Part shown: in pieces, positions 1-7,150 of the stretch | Position numbering within the stretch: the stretch's first letter is position 1 | Layout of the letters: each line of letters begins with the position of its first letter | Assembly (NCBI GenBank): GCA_011524855.1 | Contig: WTJK01000037.1 | Coordinates: 5,302 to 44,665, forward strand | Direction: 5' to 3' | Length of the DNA: 39,364 nucleotides | Origin: Methanobacteriota archaeon | Lineage (GTDB): Archaea; Thermoplasmatota; Poseidoniia; Poseidoniales; Poseidoniaceae | Notes under the pieces: model-generated | The model's input: only the letters and a program-made list of their open reading frames with translations | What the model was told of the DNA's origin: nothing | Database searches by the model: none | Position numbers and translations under genes: made by a program

Positions 1-212
1 ACCAACAACCAATCGGCTAGACCGATGGTTTCGATGCCTTGTGCCTGGGATTCACCGCTCGTCACGGTGAGCGTTGCACCCGCCACGGTGTCACCTCGCA
101 TCAGGACTCCTTCGTTGCGCCAGTATCCCTCGGAGCGAGCATTGTCCGTGAACAACGCATCCACGCCCTCAGGGAGGGTTGCTGTATCGGCGCCAGCGAT
201 CCAAATCTGCAT
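1..212 (-). CDS. Probable 3-dehydroquinate synthase II, N-terminal part (partial)
   Basis: The reading frame starts at an ATG (212-210) four bases after the stop of the upstream aldolase gene and runs off the window edge, so only about 70 residues are visible. The start reads MQIWIAGADTATLPEG and the visible end reads IGLADWLLV. Archaea that use the aldolase upstream normally carry 3-dehydroquinate synthase II (AroB') beside it; that enzyme oxidatively deaminates and cyclises the aldolase product to 3-dehydroquinate with NAD. The N-terminal Trp and the visible end are compatible with that family, but too little is present for motif proof. The call rests mainly on gene order. The tight spacing suggests cotranscription and translational coupling. 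Confidence 0.6.
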   Translation of the reverse strand, partial: MQIWIAGADTATLPEGVDALFTDNARSEGYWRNEGVLMRGDTVAGATLTVTSGESQAQGIETIGLADWLL

Positions 213-216
213 GGTG

Positions 217-1035
217 TCACAATCCGTGAAGGGCCATGGCGTCCTGGGCAGTCAGACCATCGTGGACGATGCTCATCAACGCTCTCGCCATGTTGACCAT
301 GTCGGGGTGGGCGAACACCTGACGGCCCATGCACACGCCTCCGGCGCCCAAAGCCATGGCTCGCTCCACGCGAGTCAACACTTCGAGGGTGTTGTCGGTT
401 CGAGGGCCTCCGGCGACCAACACGGGAATGGGGACGCAAGCCGTCATCGCCTCGAACGCTGAATCGTTGTCAATCCACGTTGTTTTCGCTGCATCGCAAC
501 CCAACTCGAAGGCAAGTCGCACGGCATGGATTTGGCCATTGGTGCTGTCACCGTCCACCGGGTTCAGATGTTCGCCTCGGGCGTACACCATGCCGAACGA
601 AGGGAGTGCGAGATGATGTGCTTGTCGGTTCAGCTCGCCCATTCGTTCGATCATGCTGGCTTCGTTGGGTGATCCCATGTTGACCTGGCTTGACACGGCG
701 ATACCTCCCCTTGAAAGGGTCTCATCGGCGTGGCCGACGAGCACCTTGTTGCTTTGATCTTCGCCAGCATGTCGCGTGGAGACCGAATAGTGAACCACCA
801 TGGCGGTGTTGGTGCCTTCGCACAACGCATGGTAGCGGCCGACCACGCCTTTCTGAGCGACGATTGCATTCACCCCTGCTTTGACCAATCCGCGAATCGT
901 TTGCTCAAGGTCTTCAAGTCCTGGGCAAGGGAAATCGCTCGCACCGTGGTCGATGGGAATCCAAACGCCTTTGCCACCGGGCAGCAGCTGTTCCAGTCGC
1001 GAAGTTTTGGTTTCAGCCACAGCGCCGGCGACCAT
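217..1035 (-). CDS. 2-amino-3,7-dideoxy-D-threo-hept-6-ulosonate synthase (archaeal shikimate entry, DhnA-type aldolase)
   Basis: This 272-residue class I aldolase of the DhnA/FbaB family is complete. In archaea the enzyme makes the first precursor of 3-dehydroquinate from aspartate semialdehyde and a 6-deoxy-5-ketofructose phosphate, replacing DAHP synthase. Visible motifs are IPIDHGAS with Asp29, the MVYARGEHL segment with Tyr151, and the Schiff-base lysine in DAAKTTW at Lys184. The last falls at the same residue number as the catalytic lysine I recall for the Methanocaldococcus enzyme. A phosphate-binding end is seen in VLVAGGPRTDN and GAGGVCMGRQVF. A fructose-bisphosphate aldolase is the main alternative, but the adjacent dehydroquinate-synthase-like start favours the aromatic pathway. 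It lies 37 bases downstream of the HTH_10 regulator and 4 bases upstream of the next gene. Confidence 0.87.
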   Translation of the reverse strand: MVAGAVAETKTSRLEQLLPGGKGVWIPIDHGASDFPCPGLEDLEQTIRGLVKAGVNAIVAQKGVVGRYHALCEGTNTAMVVHYSVSTRHAGEDQSNKVLVGHADETLSRGGIAVSSQVNMGSPNEASMIERMGELNRQAHHLALPSFGMVYARGEHLNPVDGDSTNGQIHAVRLAFELGCDAAKTTWIDNDSAFEAMTACVPIPVLVAGGPRTDNTLEVLTRVERAMALGAGGVCMGRQVFAHPDMVNMARALMSIVHDGLTAQDAMALHGL

Positions 1036-1072
1036 GCGGTGTCCACCCCCTCGGCATCATCAAAGGTTTGCT

Positions 1073-1708
1073 TTACACATCGTTGACGAGGTCGAGCGCC
1101 GTTTGCTCGAGTATGACCCGTTCTGCGGACTTGAGGTGCTCTTGGAGGGTGGACCTTGACACGCCCTGAAGGTCCGCCAGGTATTGCAATGTCACCCCTT
1201 CCTTTCGCTGATAGTAGCCATGCTCTGCTGCAACCTTGAAGCAGGCGAACTGCTGCTTTGTCAATCGGTCTTCAAGTTCGTCAACGCTTTCCACCACGCG
1301 TCGTACGTTGATGTGTTTGGGTGGCATGGATTGCCGGCACAACCGAACAAAGTTGCCCACGGTTTCCGGCAGTCCCCGAACCGAGATGCGGACTTCACCT
1401 TCGGCCAGTTCGTAGGGCGGAAGGATCTGAATGTTTTCAGCAGCCGTGGCCATCCGTACCAACGGGTGCGTGTTCCAGACGACCAGTGTGTTGTTTTCAA
1501 ACGTTGATTCCACGTCGAAGTACGGCAACGCAGCCACATCTTCAACGCCTTTACCGGGCTGGAAGGTCGGTTCCAATATTTGACGAATCCCGGTATCGGT
1601 GATTTCGAGGTGGCAAAGCACCCTCATCGATGAAAACACATCACTCAGCCCTTGGAAAATACCGAGTGGGTCGGAGGTGGTATCCCAAACCAGTTGGACC
1701 TCTCGCAT
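1073..1708 (-). CDS. HTH_10 (Bat-type) transcriptional regulator
   Basis: The C-terminal 60 residues match the archaeal HTH_10 DNA-binding domain: LTKQQFACFKVAAEHGYY, then a GVTLQYLADLQGVSRSTLQEHL helix-turn-helix, then a final AERVIL helix. The N-terminal about 150 residues are a Bat-like sensory region with no motif I can assign to a ligand. I chose the internal ATG at 1708 (MREVQLVWD) because HTH_10 proteins commonly begin MRxV and because it leaves 94 bases for the divergent promoters. An upstream ATG at 1789 would add 27 residues but leave only 13 bases to the divergent gene. It precedes the two shikimate-entry genes on the same strand, so it may regulate them, itself, or the divergent stalk-protein gene. 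The target is not shown by sequence. Confidence 0.85.
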   Translation of the reverse strand: MREVQLVWDTTSDPLGIFQGLSDVFSSMRVLCHLEITDTGIRQILEPTFQPGKGVEDVAALPYFDVESTFENNTLVVWNTHPLVRMATAAENIQILPPYELAEGEVRISVRGLPETVGNFVRLCRQSMPPKHINVRRVVESVDELEDRLTKQQFACFKVAAEHGYYQRKEGVTLQYLADLQGVSRSTLQEHLKSAERVILEQTALDLVNDV

Positions 1709-1802
1709 GAGCGAACCTGCATCTTTTACCGTAAGAAACCGTTCATGGCGGGCGATGAAATCGGTCGTATGTTTGAAGTGGTTGTTCATCGTGGGCGAAA
1801 CG

Positions 1803-3551
1803 ATGGACCCAGCCGACTACGTTCTGACCTTTGCCTTGGGCGGGGCCTTTGTGATGGGTCTCTTGTTCATCCTGGTTCGCCGGGAGGCGTCCATCAACAT
1901 CCAAAGCGGCATGGCTGCTGAAGGGCTGATGGGCCAGCATTCCGGCATGGGGTTCGGTAAAGCCAAGAAAAACCTCGATCGGAAACTTTCGTTGGTTCAA
2001 GACATGCTCCGCAATGCCAGCCAGAGCGACCGGGAGTTGGCCGAAGCTCGGTTCAACCAACGTCGCGAAGCCCAGCTGGAAGAAGAGAATGCAGAGCGTC
2101 AACGGCGCGCTGAAGAAGAAGCTCGACGAAGCGCCGAGGCCCAAGCAGCCCTTGAGCAACAACAAATGGAAGCCGAACTCCGACAACAAGAGCGCGAGGC
2201 CGAGGAGGCCCGGCTCGCAGAGGAGCGTGAGCTTCAGCGCCAAACGGACTTGGCCGCTGCAGAGGCGCAACGTGTCGCTGAGATTGAAGCCGCACGGGAG
2301 GCCGAGCTGCTGGAATCCCGACAGGCAGCGCAACGTGCCATGTCCGAACTTCAAGCCCGTCTCGAGCGTGAGGGCGCCAAATCCTCGGATGTTCAAATTT
2401 CCTTGATGTGGAACAACTACAACGATCTTGACCTCCACGTCGTCTGTCCTTCGGGCGAGCGTATTCACGGCGGCAACAAAAAGTCAGCCTGCGGTGGTGA
2501 ATTGGACGTCGACGCCAACGTGCGCGCTGAGACGCGCAAGCCCGTTGAGAACGTCTTTTGGGAAGACGGCACGGCCCCTGCTGGAAAGTACCAGGTTTAC
2601 GTCCACTACTACAAAAAGCACAACAAGCGTCGCAGCAAGGATCCTACCAAATTCCAGGTGATTGCCAACCAGGGCGGCGACCTTCAGGAATTCAACGGGG
2701 AATTGTCCATGGGCGACCCCATCATGCTCGTTACGGAATTTATCCTTCCCTCGCTTGAGGAACGCGCTGCCCGCCGCCGAGAGCTGGAGGAGCAACTTCG
2801 AAACGCCGGCATGGATGTACCGGACCGCGCTGACGAAGAGGCAGAACGTCAGCGAGCGCTTCAGGAAGCAGAAGAGCAACGCCAAGCCGAAATTGCTGCT
2901 GCTGAGGAGCAAGCTCAGGTTGAATCTCAACAGGCTGCACAGCGAGCGATCTCTGAGCTCCAAGCCCGGCTCGAGCGCGAAGGCGCACAGTCATCGGACG
3001 TTCAGGTTTCCTTGATGTGGAACAACTACAACGACTTGGACCTGCACATTGTCTGTCCGTCAGGTGAGCGCATTCACGGCGGCAACAAGAAATCAGCTTG
3101 TGGCGGTGAACTGGACGTTGATGCCAACGTGAAGGCGGAAACCCGGAAACCCGTCGAAAACGTGTTTTGGGAAGAGGGGCGTGCACCTGCAGGTACCTAC
3201 CAGGTCTATGTCCACTACTACAAGAAGCACAACAAGCGCAAGAGCAACGATCCCACCAAGTTCCAGGTCATCGTCAACAAGGGCGGAGAGATGTTGGAAT
3301 ACAACGCCGAGTTGTCCACGGGTGACCCGATCATGAAAGTAGCTGAGTTCACGTTGCCTTCCGCTGAGGAGCGAGCAGCACGTCGTGCACAACTGGAAGC
3401 GGAACTGAACGCCGTCGCCAGCGGTGATTCCACGGACGCTTCAGAAGTGACTTCGGCTGAGGACGAATTGCCTGGCGCTCCCGACCTCGATGCTCTGGCG
3501 GACAACGCTGAAGCGAGCGACGAGGGCGCATCCGCTGCCAACGAAGATTGA
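1803..3551 (+). CDS. Membrane-anchored coiled-coil protein with two YfaP/DUF2135-like domains
   Basis: The start is the ATG at 1803 (MDPADYVLTF), giving 582 residues. Residues about 7-26 form one membrane segment. Residues about 60-190 are a long Glu/Arg/Ala/Gln-rich coiled coil. Two beta-rich domains follow at about 196-317 and 399-520, separated by a second coiled coil, and the tail is acidic. Each domain carries SLMWNNYNDLDLH, CPSGERIHGGNKKSACGGEL, then PVENVFWE and YQVYVHYYKKHNKR. This resembles the YfaP/DUF2135 pattern (DLDLHV..PSG.., G.LD.D, PEN..W, P.G.Y.V.V.YY). The domains are close copies, with substitutions that are mostly conservative. The orientation of the anchor is uncertain. 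The biological role is unknown; a stalk presenting two binding domains is an inference from the architecture. Confidence 0.85.
   Translation: MDPADYVLTFALGGAFVMGLLFILVRREASINIQSGMAAEGLMGQHSGMGFGKAKKNLDRKLSLVQDMLRNASQSDRELAEARFNQRREAQLEEENAERQRRAEEEARRSAEAQAALEQQQMEAELRQQEREAEEARLAEERELQRQTDLAAAEAQRVAEIEAAREAELLESRQAAQRAMSELQARLEREGAKSSDVQISLMWNNYNDLDLHVVCPSGERIHGGNKKSACGGELDVDANVRAETRKPVENVFWEDGTAPAGKYQVYVHYYKKHNKRRSKDPTKFQVIANQGGDLQEFNGELSMGDPIMLVTEFILPSLEERAARRRELEEQLRNAGMDVPDRADEEAERQRALQEAEEQRQAEIAAAEEQAQVESQQAAQRAISELQARLEREGAQSSDVQVSLMWNNYNDLDLHIVCPSGERIHGGNKKSACGGELDVDANVKAETRKPVENVFWEEGRAPAGTYQVYVHYYKKHNKRKSNDPTKFQVIVNKGGEMLEYNAELSTGDPIMKVAEFTLPSAEERAARRAQLEAELNAVASGDSTDASEVTSAEDELPGAPDLDALADNAEASDEGASAANED
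2322..2777 (+). repeat. Intragenic repeat, copy 1 (YfaP-like domain plus flanking coiled coil)
   Basis: This is the first of two direct copies about 456 bases long inside the stalk-protein gene. It begins at the codon for Gln174 (QAAQRAMSELQARLEREGA) and ends near EERAARR at residue 325. The copies lie exactly 609 bases (203 codons) apart, so they are in frame. The protein copies are nearly identical while many third codon positions differ, which indicates an older duplication kept by purifying selection or partial gene conversion. Confidence 0.9.
2931..3386 (+). repeat. Intragenic repeat, copy 2 (YfaP-like domain plus flanking coiled coil)
   Basis: Second copy of the 456-base unit, from Gln377 (QAAQRAISELQARLEREGA) to the second EERAARR. 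The core CPSGERIHGGNKKSACGGEL is identical to copy 1. Visible changes include AKSSDVQISL to AQSSDVQVSL, the single change VRAETRK to VKAETRK, and RRSKDPTKF to RKSNDPTKF. Confidence 0.9.
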
Positions 3552-3585
3552 GGCTTGCAGTCACTGCCTGCAAATCAACACGGGT

Positions 3586-3595
3586 CTCTATAGAT
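3586..3595 (+). promoter_or_regulatory. Candidate TATA box
   Basis: CTCTATAGAT lies 52-61 bases upstream of the ATG of the small gene at 3647 in otherwise GC-rich sequence. A short inverted repeat (TTGCAG, 7-base loop, CTGCAA; 3555-3573) sits just before it and could end the preceding transcript. The call rests on base composition and position only. Confidence 0.35.
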
Positions 3596-3646
3596 TCCAC
3601 AGAGCATGTCTATCCGTTGGGTGATGGTCGTTGCCCATGACCAACC

Positions 3647-3910
3647 ATGCTACGAGAGGATCTCTGGGTTCCTGACTCACCGAGTTACGACCGCACATGG
3701 GACGACATCGAGTGCTTGCTCGAGCAAGCCGTGCAAGAGATGGAGGCTCAACGAGCGAAATTCTACCTCCGGAAACGAAGCGGACCAAAGGAGGCCAAGT
3801 ATCGAGCGCTCATGAAGTACCAGCGAGCCAAGGGCATTGTTGACACTTTGCGATGGACCCTGGGTGTACGCGGCCAACGTTCGCCGTTGTTGGAAGGCCT
3901 TGGCGATTGA
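3647..3910 (+). CDS. Small hypothetical protein, 87 aa
   Basis: I do not recognise a family. The product is charged and probably helical: it opens MLREDLWVPDSPSYDRTWDD, continues with a Glu/Arg-rich helix (LLEQAVQEMEAQRAKFYLRK) and ends GLGD. It has no signal peptide, membrane segment or cysteine pair. Amino-acid composition and codon use look like real coding sequence, unlike the overlapping frame that starts near 3606. It stands alone between the stalk-protein gene and the convergent purP, 73 bases before the purP stop. Confidence 0.55.
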   Translation: MLREDLWVPDSPSYDRTWDDIECLLEQAVQEMEAQRAKFYLRKRSGPKEAKYRALMKYQRAKGIVDTLRWTLGVRGQRSPLLEGLGD

Positions 3911-3983
3911 GCGGGGAAGGGCGCTCCTGAGTTCGTGGTTGGTGGGTGTTCAACCCTCTTGATTCCTGGCTTGTGCTCGGTGG

Positions 3984-5096
3984 TCACGAAATGATGTCCT
4001 CGAGGCGCCCTTGCTCCAACGCATGACGAACGGAGCGGGCGATGCGGCGGCCGGTGGACATGAACGGCTCGTTGATGTCGGAGTAGGGCGAGCCGCCAAT
4101 GAAAGGGTTGGAGCCTGCGACAATACGAGCGCTGATTTCAAACACTTTGAATTCAAGCTGATCGGTGACAATGGTCTCCAAACAGAACGGGCCCAGCATG
4201 CCGCGAGAGCCTTCTTCGAGGTTGTAGGAGGCTGCGACGGTCCCTTCTGCCATTTCAAAGGCACGAGGCAACAGCGATTCACGGATCACCACAGGTTGGT
4301 TGCCGGTCACGACAAACGACGGCTCAAGCGCCATTTCTCGCAGGTCTCGCAGTGAACCCAGTTTGTAGAATTCGTCCACGTTGCTTTCGTCGCGTCGGTC
4401 CATGGACAACAGCTCCAGCCTGCCGAGGTTTTTGCCTGCCATGGGGCCTCGACCTTGGACTTGATAGCCATCGGTGGCGGTGGGGTCAAAGAAGAAATGA
4501 AGATAGTATCGACAACCGAGTACGTACTCTTGAATCGTGAATTCTTCTTCAATGTCGACGTTGCGTCGGAAATCTCGATAATCACGGGCAATGAAGTAGC
4601 CCCGACCGCCTTTGGCGCCGGCGTACTTCACAATGACGGGGCCTGCGATGTTGTGAGGGTCTTCGATGACTTTGGGCATCGTGCACCCGCCGTCTTCGAG
4701 CCATTGCCGTTGAAGGGCGCGGCTTGATTCCCAGTGGAGGATGTTTCGATTGCCGAAGGTAGGGACCTCGAGCGTGCGGAAATTGTTGGCGCCGAGGTAT
4801 TCTACAAGCGAACCGTGCGGGACGATGATGACGTTCTTTTGCCGCATCCATTCAGCGTGGTCTAGCATCTCTCGATAGTCGTCAAGGATCAACCACTCGT
4901 CGGGGTCGGCTCCGGGGAACGCCTGATAGAACCGTCGGCGATTCTCACCGACAGCGATGCCAAGGGTCCGGAAGCCTTCCATCCGTGCTCCGTGAAGGAT
5001 TTGCAAGGATGAGTGAGAGGCGACCACGCCGATGGTGATGGAGGAGGGGTCGTAATCAGCAAGCCACGCTCGCACATCATCAAACGGTACGCCCAT
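3984..5096 (-). CDS. purP: FAICAR synthetase PurP (formate-dependent AICAR formylation)
   Basis: This is the archaeal ATP-grasp enzyme of purine synthesis that formylates AICAR with formate and ATP to give FAICAR, replacing the folate-dependent PurH formyltransferase. It is 370 residues from the ATG at 5096 (MGVPFDDVRAWL). In-frame codons upstream of this ATG look non-coding. Family hallmarks are GVVASHSSLQILHGARMEGF at the N-terminus, GPVIVKYAGAKGGRGYFIA as the ATP-grasp segment, IQEYVLGCRYYLHFFFDP, and a C-terminal FEISARIVAGSNPFIGGSPY. Length is normal for the family. It is transcribed divergently from tryptophan dioxygenase across a 134-base gap. No other purine gene is in the window. Confidence 0.93.
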   Translation of the reverse strand: MGVPFDDVRAWLADYDPSSITIGVVASHSSLQILHGARMEGFRTLGIAVGENRRRFYQAFPGADPDEWLILDDYREMLDHAEWMRQKNVIIVPHGSLVEYLGANNFRTLEVPTFGNRNILHWESSRALQRQWLEDGGCTMPKVIEDPHNIAGPVIVKYAGAKGGRGYFIARDYRDFRRNVDIEEEFTIQEYVLGCRYYLHFFFDPTATDGYQVQGRGPMAGKNLGRLELLSMDRRDESNVDEFYKLGSLRDLREMALEPSFVVTGNQPVVIRESLLPRAFEMAEGTVAASYNLEEGSRGMLGPFCLETIVTDQLEFKVFEISARIVAGSNPFIGGSPYSDINEPFMSTGRRIARSVRHALEQGRLEDIIS

Positions 5097-5175
5097 ATGG
5101 ACCGGTTCCGTATTCGCCCTATGAGCATTCCCTCTGTAGTCCGCAGCGCAGTCACCCCGTGGGGGCAACGGGTCG

Positions 5176-5225
5176 CTGTCCGGGGCTGGGTTGGACAGGG
5201 TTCATGGTGCGTCGTGACCCACGAC
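5176..5225 (+). promoter_or_regulatory. Two inverted repeats upstream of tryptophan dioxygenase
   Basis: CTGTCC (5176-5181) pairs with GGACAG (5193-5198), and GTCGTG-ACC-CACGAC forms a tight second inverted repeat at 5211-5225, five bases before the ATG at 5231. Both lie in the gap between the divergent purP and dioxygenase genes. They could be regulator sites or a leader structure near the start codon. No clear TATA box or Shine-Dalgarno site is visible for this gene. Confidence 0.35.
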
Positions 5226-5230
5226 AGCCC

Positions 5231-6328
5231 ATGAGCACCAGCGATGACAAGACGCGCATGACCTACGGGGGCTACCTTCAACTGGAAGCGTTGCTGAGCC
5301 TCCAAGACGGTCCGCCCGGACACGACCCACCCCCATCAAACGATGAGATGCATTTCATCGTCGTCCATCAGTCGTTTGAGTTGTGGTTCAAATTGATCTT
5401 ACGGGAACTAAAGGAAGCCAGGGACTTGCTGCACACAGAGTTCGTGGACGAGGCCAACATTCCCAACGTTGTTCACCACATCGAACGGGTGACGGAGATT
5501 TTCCGGTTGCTTGCCGACCAATGGAAGGTGATGGAAACGTTGTCTCCACAAGACTTCCTTGCGTTCCGAGACCGGCTTGGTACATCGTCCGGCTTCGAGT
5601 CGTGGCAAATGCGAGAATTGGAGGTGCTCTTGGGGTTGCAGCACGAACAGCGCGTGGGGGGCATGGATCCGCTCGCTCACATGGAACGTCTTCATGGTGA
5701 AGGGAAAGTGCCCGACGCTGCACTTCGCGACCTTCGAGCAACCGCCGCAGCCCCTTCCCTGAACGATGTGCTGATGGCGTGGCTGGCACGGACGCCCATC
5801 CAGGGTTCCACCCCAGGACGTCCCGGAGATGGAGACGTGGTGAACGCTTACGCCGAGCGTCACCTGGCAACCATGAGCGAGCACATCGAGGGTGTGATTG
5901 ACCACATGGTGGCCATCGGCCACGGTGATGAGGCCTCCATCCGACCTCGATTGGAGGCAGGTGTCGAATCCGCACGGGATTTCTTGTTCGATGACGGGGA
6001 AGTAAATCGGGCAAGGGCAGGCTTGTTGTTCATCGAATCCTACCGTGAATTGCCCTTGTTGAGTTGGCCTCGCCGCCTCATCGATAGCATGGTGGAGCTG
6101 GAGGCCTCGATGGTGCTGTTCCGTTCGCATCATGCTCGAATGGTGGAGCGGACCATCGGTCGACGGATGGGCACCGGGGGCTCAAGCGGGGTGGATTACC
6201 TCGACGCAACGACCCGGTACCGCGTGTTCGTTGATCTTTGGGCGGTCCGAACGCTGCTCGTGAAGCGTTCGGCACTCCCGGATTGCCTTGAGCCCGAATA
6301 CTACGGGTTTTCGGCGAAAACCTCCTGA
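5231..6328 (+). CDS. Tryptophan 2,3-dioxygenase
   Basis: This haem enzyme opens the indole ring of L-tryptophan with O2 to form N-formylkynurenine, the first step of the kynurenine pathway. It is 365 residues from the ATG at 5231 (MSTSDDKTRMTYGGYLQLE). The N-terminal active-site block DEMHFIVVHQSFELWFK contains His46, which corresponds to the distal-pocket histidine of bacterial enzymes. The C-terminal block HHARMVERTIG followed by GTGGSSGVDYL contains His301 in the HxxxVxRxIG context of the proximal haem ligand. No kynureninase or formamidase gene is in view, so the fate of the product is unknown. A hairpin spans its stop codon. A more distant indoleamine dioxygenase is ruled out by the GTGGSSG motif. 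Confidence 0.93.
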   Translation: MSTSDDKTRMTYGGYLQLEALLSLQDGPPGHDPPPSNDEMHFIVVHQSFELWFKLILRELKEARDLLHTEFVDEANIPNVVHHIERVTEIFRLLADQWKVMETLSPQDFLAFRDRLGTSSGFESWQMRELEVLLGLQHEQRVGGMDPLAHMERLHGEGKVPDAALRDLRATAAAPSLNDVLMAWLARTPIQGSTPGRPGDGDVVNAYAERHLATMSEHIEGVIDHMVAIGHGDEASIRPRLEAGVESARDFLFDDGEVNRARAGLLFIESYRELPLLSWPRRLIDSMVELEASMVLFRSHHARMVERTIGRRMGTGGSSGVDYLDATTRYRVFVDLWAVRTLLVKRSALPDCLEPEYYGFSAKTS

Positions 6329-6336
6329 CGGAGGTT
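6319..6336 (-). terminator. Hairpin overlapping the dioxygenase stop codon
   Basis: AACCTCC (6319-6325), loop TGAC, GGAGGTT (6330-6336) is a perfect 7-bp stem whose loop contains the TGA of the dioxygenase gene. Read on the minus strand the stem is followed by further T residues (GGAGGTTTT), so it could terminate the convergent SnoaL-like transcript. On the plus strand no T-run follows. Confidence 0.45.
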
Positions 6337-6376
6337 GCTCATCGGAGGCATGCGCTCCCAAAGGTGGATGCCGAGG

Positions 6377-6742
6377 TCATTCACTGCCGATCAACTGGTA
6401 GCCGTCGGAGAGGGGGGTGGCTCCGGTCTCCATGGAGATGATTTGGCCGTTCTTGAACCGCATGAACGACAGAACGGCCTCCGAGTCGGAATCGTTCGCA
6501 AAATGGACGACAGCATGACTGACGCCAACTTCATCGTTCTCAAACAGGACACGTTCGTGCTCTGCGGTGGTGTGGGACGAACCTGCGAATTTCAGGACGT
6601 CGCTTTTTCCCATCGTGATACCGCCGACATGGGGGTTGAACACAAAATCGTCGTGAATGAGGGCTTCAAGGGCTTCAACATCCCCTTGGTTCCAGGCGTT
6701 GTTGTACGCTTCAATGATGGACATGGTTGCGATAGACATCAT
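6377..6742 (-). CDS. SnoaL-like / NTF2-fold small protein
   Basis: The product is 121 residues or slightly fewer, since ATGs at 6742, 6739 and 6724 are all possible. The pattern is that of the SnoaL-like NTF2 superfamily: a first helix pair (IIEAYNNAWNQGDVEALEALI) then HDDFVFNPHVGG, and alternating beta strands ending LSFMRFKNGQIISMETGATP. Members are ketosteroid-isomerase-like cone-shaped folds with varied or unknown substrates, so no reaction can be assigned. It is convergent with tryptophan dioxygenase, with the stop codons about 50 bases apart around a terminator-like hairpin. It lies downstream of rpoK on the same strand after a gap of about 90 bases. Confidence 0.75.
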   Translation of the reverse strand: MMSIATMSIIEAYNNAWNQGDVEALEALIHDDFVFNPHVGGITMGKSDVLKFAGSSHTTAEHERVLFENDEVGVSHAVVHFANDSDSEAVLSFMRFKNGQIISMETGATPLSDGYQLIGSE

Positions 6743-6832
6743 CCATGGATGAAGTTATTGGCGGAAACGTACGGTTCCCGCGAAGCACGGTCTGTTTGCC
6801 ACCGTGGAGGCCGACGCACCAAGACAGGGCAT

Positions 6833-7090
6833 TCACTCGTCCAAGTGAGGGTCGATGTCGATGGGGATAAGGTGGTTTTCGTACTCGTAGAGAGCGATTT
6901 TCAACGGATCGAGGACGAAGCGGATGTTTGCCTCCTCAAGACCGTACAACGAAACCAACTCGTCCTTGAACTCTTCACGGAGCACTTCTTCGGTGGCGAA
7001 CAGTGGTGCGCCCATTCCGATTTGGAGGGCTCGTGCACCAATGATTCGGGCTCGCTCGAAGCGGGTGTGGAGACGGGCTGGTTTCACCAT
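6833..7090 (-). CDS. rpoK: DNA-directed RNA polymerase subunit K (Rpb6/omega homologue)
   Basis: RpoK clamps the assembled archaeal RNA polymerase core. The diagnostic block [21 protein letters not shown] is at residues 9-29, and the C-terminal block [19 protein letters not shown] matches the usual DPxxIAxxEFxxxxIPI ending. I chose the ATG at 7090 ([11 protein letters not shown]), giving 85 residues; an ATG at 7117 and a GTG at 7126 are in frame upstream. The protein is longer than typical archaeal RpoK (about 55-60 residues) because residues about 31-58 (charged, [20 protein letters not shown]) are inserted between the two conserved blocks. No other polymerase genes are adjacent. Confidence 0.85.
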   Translation of the reverse strand: MVKPARLHTRFERARIIGARALQIGMGAPLFATEEVLREEFKDELVSLYGLEEANIRFVLDPLKIALYEYENHLIPIDIDPHLDE

Positions 7091-7150
7091 TTCAATCACA
7101 TGCGAAGGACTTCGCATGCTGCCCACCGGGCGTCTCTTTTTGAACCTACC

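Noticed and set aside
2322-3386. Direct repeats as a CRISPR-like or mobile repeat
   Set aside because: There are only two copies, both in frame inside one gene and encoding the same protein domain.
3606-3815. Small open frame overlapping the 87-residue gene
   Set aside because: Its composition (many Arg, Ser, Thr) looks like an out-of-frame shadow, while the overlapping frame at 3647 looks like a real protein.
6740-6751. Palindrome CATCCATGGATG as an operator
   Set aside because: It includes the start codon of the SnoaL-like gene and a 12-base match of this kind can arise from the ATG itself; no second copy was noticed.
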